DNA from: Nageia nagi
Lineage: Eukaryota > Pinophyta
NCBI GenBank assembly: GCA_050084985.1
Contig: JBITNC010000001.1
Location: forward strand, 60,512,001-60,576,000
Length of the DNA: 64,000 nt
Direction of reading: 5' to 3'
Shown one piece after another: positions 35,901-46,489 of this stretch. Within the stretch, counting starts at the first letter, position 1. Each line of letters starts with the position of its first letter. The notes under the pieces were generated by a model. That model was not told the origin of the DNA and did no database searches. It saw nothing but the letters and a program-made list of their open reading frames with translations. The translations under genes and the position numbers were made by a program.

Positions 35901-37749
35901 TAAATGATAATATGAGAATATGAATAACAAACAAGTAAATTAAATCATTTTGATCATTACTAAGTTAACTTTCTTAAATAAAATGATGGGATAAGTTTAG
36001 TACTCTATGAGTTTAGTAATTCTCTATTTTATAGTGATTGATAAACTCCATTTTGATGGATTTCACATTACAAATGAAAAAAGAGATTTTTCAATAAAAA
36101 TAAATACTAAGCATTACTCTTCGATCCTTGCAAATAAATATTAATAGGAACTTAAAAGATTTATGATACAATACATAGAAGGAAATCTATCGATAGGTAA
36201 ATAATAATCATAATGAATTTAAGATACCTAAGGATATAATCCATATTATGGAGAAGGAAAGTATTTTTCCATAAATTGAATTTATTGGAGAAGAATTTAG
36301 AAATCCTTGAGTATCAAAAAGAGATCAAATAGCCTAGTAATGAAAAGAGATTAGCCACTCGATATTTATTAGTAATTGATACTTACCATTAAGAAGAAGG
36401 TGAAAATCTTGTAGCATGTTATGATGTACTAAGAATATTTGTTTAAAAATTAAGACATGGGTGCTATGGTAAACCTTAATTTGGATCTAAATATAGGATG
36501 GGTCTATCAATAAAGGACAAAGTTCAAATTAAAGAATGGCTTACATTACACCCTAGTATGATAACATCAACTCAAAAAAGGAAACTTTTGTATGGATTCA
36601 GTAATGAAGAAAAATGGCATAGAATATTCATTAGTTGAACCTTCCTCACTAAATGACATTCCAAAAAATATTCCTTGAGTATGGACCACTCTTTATTGCA
36701 CTTCTTTTATAGTAGTAGCTGACTTTAGTATCATCTCAAGGCACATTACTAAACACTAATATGAGAACTTTTAGAAAGTAGTATTCATTATGCAATACCA
36801 TGCATATGGGATATTTACAGTACTTATAGATAGCTTGTGTGACTTCCTAAACAAGTTGTTTTGATTTTTTTTGCATACACTTTTCTTATTAAAATTAAAC
36901 ATGAAGTATATTTGTTTTAATACTTCATGCTTATTTTATAACTTTACTTAAAATTAATTAGACTATATAAACCACTAGAGGGTATTATTTCAATACCCAT
37001 GGCTCCCCAAGATATGGGCATAGGGATGATGGATTCCATGGTGAGCCTAACCAATAGATATGGGAAAGCTAGTGTCTCATATCCTCGATAATGTATTAGA
37101 TGAGGATAACAGTTGATAAAACTATGGTTACCAAGTGAAGGTAATTTAGTAGTTAGACTAATTTTAGTTAAACACATAGGAGTATGATGATTTTTCCATA
37201 GGTGATGATGTTTCCTACTCATAAGGAAGTTTGCCTAGGAAAACCTATTTACTCCTATGAGTCAAAGGGTTATCATCGAGTAAGGATATGTAACCTAGTG
37301 GATGCACATTCTTTTAGGTGATATGGGCCTTGAGTAGGAAACCACTACATTATGTCCAAAATATCTGCTATATAGTTAATGAAGTGGAAATGGTGGGGTC
37401 ATATTTAAGGCATCTCCTTAATGGGATGAGTGTTATGGAGTGAAAATCGCAAGAGATTTAATTAGGATTAGATAATTTGAACTTTATCCAATCTTGCCAT
37501 TTGGGTGCTGACTAGCTAGCAACATTGATAAGCTCATGTAGATTGCTTGAATCCATTCCTAGATATTTTGAGTGTTTAAACTAATAAAAATAAATTAGGT
37601 CTAAAATTTTAGGGTTTTGAATGTTTAGAATAAGAGGATGCATTATATATACCAATTCAAAATTTAAAAGTCTAGTTCTTCTTAGAGTTTGATTGAATTC
37701 TCACAAAAGTAATGATTAAGCTAATACAATCAAACAAATAATGTTAAAA
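32981..37749 (+). mobile_element. Candidate long solo LTR or non-autonomous LTR element
   Basis: Starts TGTAACAACCC after TTTAC (32976-32980). TTTAC recurs at 37750-37754, after a terminus GTTAAAA that could be a mutated GTTAACA. CACTA A sequence lies on both sides: the left flank matches CACTA B near 46000 and the right flank matches B near 46500. A TATAAATAAA box lies at 33778, about 0.8 kb in, as in an LTR promoter. No gag or pol was found in the 4.77 kb, and no second LTR. Short open frames near 34051-34438 have no recognisable domain. A solo LTR is the simplest reading; the alternative is a non-autonomous element. Confidence 0.4.
33778..33787 (+). promoter_or_regulatory. TATA-like box in candidate LTR
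   Basis: TATAAATAAA followed by a GGGG run, in the first sixth of the candidate LTR. Supports an LTR promoter but is common by chance in AT-rich DNA. Confidence 0.35.
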
Positions 37750-37779
37750 TTTACAAAACCCCAAAAACTATGAAATATA

Positions 37780-38360
37780 CCATATCATACCATTGTAAAA
37801 TATTTAAACTTGCATGCATATACCAAATACACTCGTCATATATCACACCGTGACAAGCAATGAACAAGATATACATATGATAATAAGGAATATTATATCC
37901 AATAACATTAATATAACATCAATCAATTAAAATATTATCATTATATATTATCTTCATTAATAATATGTATAACATATTTTCCTCTAGGATTACATTCAAT
38001 TATAAACCACTTTTTATCAACTACAACATCTAGGATGAAATATATTTGACTGCAATGTTGTGACAAAATATAAGGCTCTTTATTATTAGATAAAGTGTGT
38101 GTGAAGTCAATTGCAAAGTAATAACTAGGTTTATAATGCAATATTATTCTTCTATCGAGTGTGTCAAATCATAGACATCATCCAAAATTTTCATACATGT
38201 AGGTATCTTAACCATCCCAAGTTCCCACTTCTTCATGGTTTTTGTTTTTCACAAAACATTCATCACCATCAATATACGACACATAAAAGTATGGGGAAAT
38301 TATGGCCTACCCTTTCATATATTCTAACATATTGTGGTGGAGTTTTCATATCATGATGTT
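37780..38360 (-). pseudogene. CACTA transposase C-terminal (DUF4216) relic, element A
   Basis: The frame 38141-37941 reads FAIDFTHTLSNNKEPYILSQHCSQIYFILDV and KKWFIIECNPRGKYV, the DUF4216 pattern (eP-x-I-L-x-x-Q-x-x-Q-x-x-Y-x-x-D, then W-x-V). Nucleotide similarity to 46490-46810 in CACTA B is extensive and includes non-coding sequence to the left. It is the C-terminal part of the TNP2-type polyprotein, on the minus strand as in B. The remaining transposase of A is not seen. Confidence 0.7.
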
Positions 38361-38367
38361 GAAGGCT

Positions 38368-39730
38368 TTATTGCACCTTTGGTATCCATGTATTCTTCTT
38401 TTTATCCTTGGAAACATCCTTCAAAACCTTGAGTAATTTCACCCTCATTTTCTTTTCTCCAAAACCCAATTCATCCTTTTTCTTATGTACAAACTTGTGA
38501 TGTCCTACAATTTCATTATCCATTATATAATTTGTAATTATAGGAATAAAATAAAGCATACCAATAATATTACCTTTTTCTAAACTCATGGAACCTTTAG
38601 ACACCTTCCATTCCTCATTTCTGAATGCAATCATATATCCCTCACCATCAAGTTTACTTTATGATATGAAGTTCCTTTTCAAATTTGGTATGTTCCTTAC
38701 CTCTTTGAGAACTCATTTATTTAGGTAACTTAATCTTGATTTTATCCTTACTTATAATCCTGCATGGATGTTCATTACCTAACTTATTATATCCAAAATC
38801 ACCTTGAACATATTCTATAAAATAACCCTTATGAGAAGTTGCATGGAAAGAAGCACTTGAATCTATAACCAAATTATCATTATACATATCAAGAGATAAT
38901 ATCAAACCATATTGTAAAATTTACCATACATATTTGCCTCATAATTATTACCTTTATTGCCAAATTTTCCATCTTTCTTCCAAAACCAACAATCCCTTTT
39001 GATATTTCCCTTCTTCCCACAATACCAACACTCTATATTACCATTTCCTGCAGAGTTGCCTTCTACTCTTCCTTAATTTTTTATGTCTTCCTCCCTCCCT
39101 TTGTATTCTTTTATTTTCACTAATCAATGCACTAGGATAACCATTTGTTTAACCTATATTTTTTTTCTACATGTCCTCACTAACAAGGATGCCCACCATA
39201 TCATCAAACACTAACTTGTTATAAGTATAAGAAGAGTTATTAACCACCATTAGAAATTTATTTCAACTATCTATCAATGAACATAGAATCAATAAGGCCC
39301 TTTCTTCATCATTAAAATCTAAACCCATTGAATACAATTGATTAGTAATAATATAAAACTCATTCAAGTGGTTTTTAATGGATCCTCCTTCTACCATTTG
39401 CATATTACATAAATTTTTCATGATAAATGCCTTTTTTGAGGTTAAGGGATTTTCATACAACTTGGTCAATTTTTTCATAACATCCTTGGTATTCTTTTTC
39501 TTAGATACATTTTAGGAAACCATGGCACCTAATCATAATCTCATCATACCTAATGACTTACTATTAAGGAGACTCCACCCCTCCTTTAACATACTTGAAG
39601 GTTTCTTTGTCTTACCCTTAGTAAGAATAAAGAATCCTTTTAGTGCAAGTAGTCATCCATTTGCATCTTCCAAAATTAAAAATTATGACCATTAAACATT
39701 TCCACCTTGAACATCCCATCTACCATTTCT
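38368..39730 (-). pseudogene. Copia fragment C2: gag, protease, pre-integrase
   Basis: Minus-strand gag starts at about 39727 (MVDGMFKVEMFNGHNF). The frame 39478-39263 holds the capsid domain (LTKLYENPLTSKKAFIMKNL, EGGSIKNHLNEF). A knuckle CWYCGKKGNIKRDC (His replaced by Asn) lies at about 39045-39000. Protease in 38905-38717 reads VIDSSASFHATSH with the catalytic Asp kept and Gly replaced by Ser. Pre-integrase in 38634-38368 reads WKVSKGSMSLEKGN. It stops abruptly where integrase should begin, so this is a truncated copy. It differs from copia C1 and D. Confidence 0.83.
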
Positions 39731-40418
39731 TCCACTCAATCTAGAAACCCTTCAACCTTTCTATCAAGTGTACCCAATAAATAAAAAAGACACAAGATCT
39801 AAAAGGGCCTTTGATGGTGATTTATAACTTCCCATAAAGCCCTTTACATGTGATTATCCATCCAATTCCTATGATCTTGTTGCTAAAAATTAATTTCCTA
39901 TGATGGAAGTTAATAACCGCCCATGTATAACTATATAAACCATCATTGAAGGACATAAGGAGGAAATAACATGGTTATTTAAAACCACCAACTAATAATT
40001 ACTTAAAAAAAGGCATAATATAGAAGCATTATTTCATTAGATTTTTTCATGGAAGAATACTTCCAAATTATATCTTCCTTAGTTACCCAAGGTACACTAA
40101 CCTTATGACTCAATCATAGTGTTGGTCATGGATTCCCTAAGGATGGTCCAATCAGGCTAACTAGTCACCATTCAGTATTTTTCCTTACTCGTCCTAGTAT
40201 AAGACTGACAACACCTGAAGGAATGCTTAACCACACCTCTATAGTGGCCTATTCCATGGATATTCAACATACTATCTTTTTCATGCTTGTAACAAACCTA
40301 TCAAAAAGTGATAAAATGCCTATAGCAAAAATTTGAGTCAATTGAGCATAATTATGCAATTCTTGATCCTATAGGTATTCTTGATTAGTAGAGCATAATT
40401 GTAAAGCATATTTGAATC
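39731..40418. other. Non-coding sequence upstream of C2 gag
   Basis: Presumed leader or flank of C2 (minus strand). No LTR or primer site recognised. Bases 40414-40418 (GAATC) are the left target duplication of copia D. Confidence 0.45.
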
Positions 40419-40632
40419 TATTGGAGAGAAACCAAAATTAACACATTGTATTTATGTAAGAGCAAATAAATACATGGATTATTTAGGAGTTACATTCCCG
40501 TACAATAACAAACCATCTCTAATAAACCCTAAATATTAAAGTGAAATAAATTAATAATAAATAATACTTAGTGTATTATTTACTTTATATTATTTAGATA
40601 CCTAATGAACTAATATATTATTTATTCTAATA
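40419..40632 (-). repeat. 3' LTR of copia D
   Basis: 214 bp, plus-strand TATTGGAG...TTCTAATA, matching 62680-62893 over its full length. Edges are set by the target duplication on one side and the purine tract on the other. Confidence 0.92.
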
Positions 40633-40641
40633 CCCCCCATA
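40633..40641 (-). other. Polypurine tract of copia D
   Basis: Minus strand reads TTATGGGGGG immediately before TATTAG of the 3' LTR. It confirms the unusual TA start of the LTR. Confidence 0.75.
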
Positions 40642-41290
40642 ATACATTAGGTCTTTAGCGAATATTAGAGGAAGCTTTAAAAGTTTTCAAACTTACCACT
40701 ATCAAGAGATTTGGTGAAGATATATACAATTTTCTCTTTCATGGAAATGTACTAGAGTTGAATGTTGTGTAATGAAACATGATCCCAAATGAAGTGAACT
40801 TGTATCTCAATGTGTTTGGTGCACTCATGAAAATAAGGACTTCGAACTAGTTTCAATACACTTGATTATCACAATGTAGAACTATGGCTTATTTCTATTG
40901 AATTCTAATGTTTATCAAAATATGACATATAACCATACTGCTTCATAAATAACATCTCTTTCAACATGATATTTCAACTCTATGGTAGATTTAGATGTGA
41001 TGCTTTGCTTCTTACTACCCCATGAAATTGGTCCAGATCCAAGGAAGAACAAATATCCTATCATTGATCTTCTATCATCTAAGGATCCTCCATAATCTAC
41101 ATCCGTGTATCCAAATAAGACAAACTTATCATTCTTATTGTATTCCAGGACATAATAATTAATTCCATGGATGTACCTCAAAACATGCTTTACTATGGTT
41201 GAGTGGGCCTTCTTTAGTTCATGCATAAATCTTGAAAGATAACCAATGATATAGTAAATATTTAGCTTGGTGTATGCTAGGTAAATTAAA
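40642..41290 (-). pseudogene. Copia RNase H (D)
   Basis: The open frame 41226-40915 reads HSTIVKHVLRYIHGINYYVLEYN, GYTDVDYGGSLDDRRSMIGYLF, GPISWGSKKQSITSKSTIELKYH. These are the copia RNase H blocks. The first catalytic Asp is kept (YTDVDYGG). The Glu of the usual STAEAEY is altered to ELKY. Further left it is degraded. Confidence 0.9.
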
Positions 41291-42140
41291 CCTCTAATAA
41301 GCTAACAGTAGAGAGTTGCATTTACTGGTAGAGAATAATCATGGCATGAAAAATTTAAACCAAGTTCAATTGGTATGGACATTGCATCACATTCTATCAT
41401 CATAAATTTCTCCAATAGCTTCTTGGTGTATTTCATTTATGAAACAAATATCCAATCCTACATCTGCTACACCTCCAATCCAAGGTAATAGTGAAGTAAG
41501 CTAAGGTAGGTCATGTCGAATGATCATTTTAGGTCATATTTACAAGATATAATCAAATCCTCAATGCTTTATTTGATAAATATATCATTGATATAAACTA
41601 CAACTATGATAATTTCCCCCCCCCCATGTTGTATAAGGTAGAGGTTAGGATCATATGGAATTCTATTGAAGTCATGTTGTAGTAGATGGGAATCAATTTT
41701 CATATACTAGTTTCATGGAGCCTATTTCAATACATATAGAGACTTGATCAATCTAAACACTTTTAATTTTCTTATATCAATCACAAATACTTTAGGTTAC
41801 AACATGTAGAATTCTTCCTTTAAGTCTTTGTTTGGTAAGGCACTCTTCACATCAATTTGGTGGACTTTCCAGTCAAATTGAGCTACCATTGCAAAAATCA
41901 TTTTGATTGTATTCATCTTGGCTATGGGAGAAAAATTCTCCTCATAGTTGCTTCCTTCCATTTGAACATACACTTTGGAAACAAGTTGAGCCTTATGCTT
42001 ATCAAGTGTACTATTAGCTTTGTACTTAGTTTTGAACACCCATTTGCATCCAATAATCTTCTTCCTTGATGAATATCTACTAATTTCCATGTGCCATTTT
42101 TTGTCAATGCATCATACTCAACCTACATGGATAACTTCCA
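41291..42140 (-). pseudogene. Copia reverse transcriptase (D)
   Basis: The frame 42090-41797 reads GCKWVFKTKYKANSTLDKHKAQLV, NYEENFSPIAKMNTI, FDWKVHQIDVKSALPNKDL. The active site Y-V-D-D reads YIND (about 41603-41592), so the first Asp is Asn. A run of ten C (41616-41625) just upstream on the minus strand probably marks slippage. Broken by stops and shifts. Confidence 0.88.
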
Positions 42141-42640
42141 ATGTGGTAACTCAATAGCTTCAAGAACCATTTTAGGTTTAGGTGTATTTACAATTATGCT
42201 CATCAGTGTCAAGTCCACTTCTTCATGAGCCATGCTTCATGTCCTTGGTTGGGAAGTTGAAGTATCTGGTAGAGCATTCAAGTTTGAATCTTGCAGTATC
42301 TTTTGGTAGCACTTAGGTATTTGAGGTGGAAAATTCATAACTAAAGCTTCTCTCTCATAATCCTCATCATCATAATTGATTATGAGGTCATTGTTAGATT
42401 CAGGTACCTTTGTAGTTGGACTGGTTAAAGATTCATTAGTCTCATCAAAGATTATATATCTTTTGATATAAATATTTTGAGTAGTAGGATCCATGATTCT
42501 ATAGGCTTTTGATTCACTATCATACACGAGAAGAATGCAAATTTTTTGATTTATCATCAATCTTCTTACTTTTCTTCTTAGGAATGTGCATGTAAGCAAT
42601 ACAACCAAACACTTGAAGATGTGATATATTTTTCCACTCT
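42141..42640 (-). pseudogene. Integrase-RT linker of copia D
   Basis: The open frame 42608-42237 (123 codons) reads YDSESKAYRIMDPTTQNIYIKRYIIFDE, the conserved segment that follows copia integrase, then an acidic linker (NYDDEDYE). It is the longest uninterrupted frame of element D. Confidence 0.8.
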
Positions 42641-43270
42641 CCTAACGATGCTTATTTAGGTGTCATCCCATCAAGAGATTTTATGGGTACCCTATTCAAC
42701 ATATATGTGGCAGTATTCACTACTTTAGCCTAAAATATCCAATCCATTTTTGCAACTTTCAACATGCTTCTTGCCATTTTCATAATGGTTCAATTTCATC
42801 ATTCATAAACTGCATTTACTATCATTGAATTCCATGTTGCTTTAAGAATGCAAAAAATTATTTGATAATCATTCTCCCCCTTGATTTGAATGAAGAACAT
42901 GGATATGATGAGAAGTTTGCTTCTCCACAAGTGCCTTGAATTCCTTGAAGTAGGAAAATGTTTGATTCTTTATCTTCATGAAATACACCCATATGTTTCT
43001 AGAGTAGTCATCAACAAATAATAGGAAGTATCCAAGGCCAAAATAATTAGCCTAGATGGGACTATATAGATCTATGTGGATCACATCAAGAGGTCCTTTA
43101 GCACGATATGTGTTATCACCAAATCGGATTTTGTGTTATTTTCCTTCTATGCAAGTAGAATAAACATTAGTAGGATAAGTAAGAGATGGAAGACCATATA
43201 CTATATCCTTCTTTTGTAGAGTGATTAGGTAGTTTGGATTCATGTCTAAATCTACTATGCTAAAGAGTGG
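42641..43270 (-). pseudogene. Copia integrase core (D)
   Basis: Minus-strand reading: IDLYSPI (first Asp), GLGYFLLFVDDYSRNIWVYFMK, FKALVEKQTSHHI, LHSNQGGE, where the second Asp of the usual RSDNGGE reads Asn. MEFNDSKCSL follows. The core is broken by stops. Confidence 0.82.
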
Positions 43271-43730
43271 TCACATCTATGACATGAAAATTGAGTGATT
43301 GATTGTTGGAAGCTACAACATCAAGCAAGAACATTCTCCCAACTTCTTTTGCTTTTTCTACTATTCAAAATTATTTGTACTTATCACAAATGAAGCAAAC
43401 CTTTTCTCCTTTCATATTATCAAAATCCACCTTCATATTTTTTTCTAGCATGTGGCTAACTGATAGAAGGTTCTTTGTGAGTTTTGACACATACAACACC
43501 TCTTTGAGTTGATGATTATTCTTTTTAATTCAGACATGAACATCACCATTACCTTCAATGTCATGGGATGTATCATCATATAATCAAACTTGACCAATAT
43601 TTGCATTATATTTGAAGGAAGTAAACCAATCCTTTCATCCAATCATATGCTACGAATCACCAAAATCAACATACTAAGTGGAGGAGACTAAAGGATTCTC
43701 TTAATGAAAAAAAGTGATATCGCTAACATC
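43271..43730 (-). pseudogene. Copia protease and pre-integrase (D)
   Basis: Minus-strand reading STYDFGDS-HMIG-KDWFTSF at about 43680-43615 (hyphens are stops or gaps) matches the copia protease motif with part of DSGAS retained. GNGDVHV, LKEVLYVSKLTKNLLSVSHML (about 43510-43440) and a degenerate HHCC region follow to about 43260. Confidence 0.75.
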
Positions 43731-44616
43731 TTCAGTCACTTGATCAATATCATTTATAATATTGCCTTGTTGTTATCTTCATTTTGGTCATATTTGTTTT
43801 CACTCTTCCTGATTCTAAGGGTTTTTCCCTTTTTTTTTTAGATTCTTATTGGTCAAAGAGCCTTGAGAAAAATAATTATATCAACAATATTTCAATTCAT
43901 GTCATTTCTTGCCACAAATCATGCTACTATCCTATTGCTTATCATTTGAATGTGGGGGATTTTTACATTTACCTTTCTGCTAGAAAGATTTTTTGCCTCT
44001 TGATTTGATATCATAAATTTATCCTCTTTATTCAAATTAGAATGGGAGGTTTCCTCTTACTGCAACATATTTACCAATGTTTAAAAGGTTGGTTTTTGAT
44101 CCAAAATATTCAAGGTCATCACAAAGGTGAGAAACTTCACTGGAAGTGCTCTCAAAATAATTGCTACTAGGGATTTGTCTTTCATATTATCTCCTAATGC
44201 TTATAAGGAGGCTCTAAGTTTCAAATTATGGTGAAGGAAAGACTCCACAGCCTCTCCATTATTCAACCAAAGATTATGTAACTAGCCTTAGAGGTGTAGA
44301 ATCTAATTCTAATTCTTGAACTCATAGAGTTGTTACAATTTTTTCCATGCATCATTTTTTTAATGAAATAGTGGATATGGGGTTGGACATTATCTAAGAT
44401 GCCAAGAAGGATGATCATTAATACTTTATTTTTGTGATGATCAAATTTTGTTTGGTCTTCACCAGTAGTTAGTGGGTGGGTTTCAATGCTACTAACAATT
44501 CCCCATAAATCTTTGAAGTGAAGAATGGCCTAAATTTTCATCTTTTGGGCAACATAATTGTCCACTTTCAACACTTGGGAGCTAGGGAGCAATATTTTGG
44601 GGGCAATTTGGGCCAT
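43731..44616 (-). pseudogene. Copia gag (D)
   Basis: Starts at ATG 44616 on the minus strand (MAQIAPKILLPSSQVLKVDNY). HFKDLWGIVSSIETHP and TKFDHHKNKVLMIILLGI follow, typical of copia capsid. The rest is heavily broken, with stops where Gln or Trp are expected. The zinc knuckle is only a trace near 43980. Confidence 0.75.
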
Positions 44617-45659
44617 GTTTATTTTGCAAGATTATATCAAACAATAGTTTACAAAAAATCACTCACTTGATAGTTTGTAAAAAAAACATTTAATGTTTAT
44701 ATGCTTCCAAGGTTTTCTTCAATAATATATATATCCTATATATTATTAATTTAATGAGTTTGTCTCAAAAAGTATTTAAATACCTTTAATTTTTATCAAA
44801 TGCCACTTATTAACTTTAGCACATGTTCAACTTGGTGCTTTTCTACTACACCAATGGTTTCACCTTGAAATATAAATGATTTTGAGTATTTTTGTTTTCC
44901 ATCAATTGGAACCTTTTTTTTAATATTGACTTGGAAAATATAATATTTCTCCTCCTTGAAATATTTATTTTGCTCTTCCAATGTATTCAATTAATTTGTT
45001 GGGAAAATTTTTAATATATCCTCCAAATAATTTAATTACTAGGCAATTTTAATTATTTATTAGGTTTTTGAGAAATGGTTGGTCGCTTATTTTTATTTAT
45101 TTTTATATGTAGCCACTTAGATTGGAGATGTTGTTGGGAGGATACCTTTAGATTTAAGGAGCTTATGTAACTTTATACTAGATGAGTTACTAAGGAAACT
45201 AACTGGGGAGAGTTCCTTAGACTCTCCACATTATTCAATACATTTTTAAATACTTTTGTTGTGTTTTCTGGTCAGGTGGAGGTTTGTAAGTGGTAGGAGA
45301 ATAGATAGCATTGTAGTTTAACTAGATTAATTCACCTTTCTAATGAAGGAGTGATAGGATAGGTAGTTATGCCTACTAGTGAATATACTAATGGTGTGCA
45401 AAGAGAATGGGGGGCCTCATGAGCAATCTATATGTAGCCTAGGGCTTTTACAACAACATGAGTGAATAGAGGCTACATTTGGGATGAGCCAACATTTAGT
45501 GATTGGGAAGATTCCAACACATGGATGGATATTGGTTGTAGTTTTATTGCTAGTAGCTGTTTGGTGGTATTTTTATTGCTGGTGGATGTTCACCAAGTGG
45601 GAGGTGTGTGGATGAGGCCTAGAGAGAAGCAATAGAGCCTATTGATCAATGGTTGGTTG
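44617..45659 (-). other. Leader of copia D, left part
   Basis: Untranslated sequence between gag and the CACTA B insertion. A 64-codon frame at 44990-44796 has no recognised domain. Bases 45657-45659 (TTG) are the left target duplication of CACTA B. Confidence 0.6.
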
Positions 45660-45965
45660 CAATAATACCAAAAGGCCAATTTGCATCCTTTTTTACATCT
45701 TTAATCATGAAAAATGAAAAAGGATGCAAATTTGCATCGAAACATTTTTCAAATTTTTTTGTTTTACTTTTCCAATGCAAATTTGGACACAAAAATGATG
45801 CAAATTTGAATGCAAAAAGGACCAAAGATGATGCAAATTTGGATGCAAGTTTTATGTCAAAATTTAGCCTAATGTTAAAAAAATTTGGAAAATGCCCAAG
45901 GAATTAAGAGACAAATTTGGACACGAATTTGCATTGAAAAAAATTAAACAAGAAAGATAAAGATT
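45660..45965 (+). repeat. Left terminal and subterminal repeats of CACTA B
   Basis: The inverted end is followed by at least five copies of TTTGCATCC or GATGCAAATTT in both directions, including a palindromic pair near 45720. CACTA transposases bind such subterminal motifs. Element A (32517-32830) has the same set. Confidence 0.82.
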
Positions 45966-45999
45966 TTCAAGTCAAATTTTATTGTGAAATTTCACTACC

Positions 46000-46480
46000 A
46001 TGGATGTACATCACATTTAGCTTTCTAGAATTTGATGGAAAATGATGAAAAATATGAAAAAAAAGCACATTATAAAGGTAGGAGAAATATTTGACAAGAT
46101 ACATGATGCAAATATGGTTAAGGTTTCCTTCACATGACTTGTAATGATTAACCATACTTGAATGATTCCCTTAGACTCTTGCATAATTTAATGATGAATT
46201 ATTAGTATATTCAAATAATGTAAAATAATTGTTCATGTGTTTTCTTCAAATATTGAGTAAATTGGTGTTGTAACACACCATTGTCTTGTAAGGATTCTTA
46301 AATCCATATTAAAGCATTATACAAGTTAATATAATTGTCTTAATTTAACACTATATGACTTCATGGTTGCCTTATCATTTTATAAGAAAAAAATCAATTC
46401 AAGCCCATATTCATTATTCCATTATGCTCTTTTTGTAAATATACCATTTGCAATTGTAACTTATATGGAGTTAAATATAA
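46000..46480. other. Untranslated spacer of CACTA B
   Basis: AT-rich sequence between the subterminal repeats and the 3' end of the transposase. Similar to parts of CACTA A. No gene. Confidence 0.5.
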
Positions 46481-46489
46481 ATAATATTG

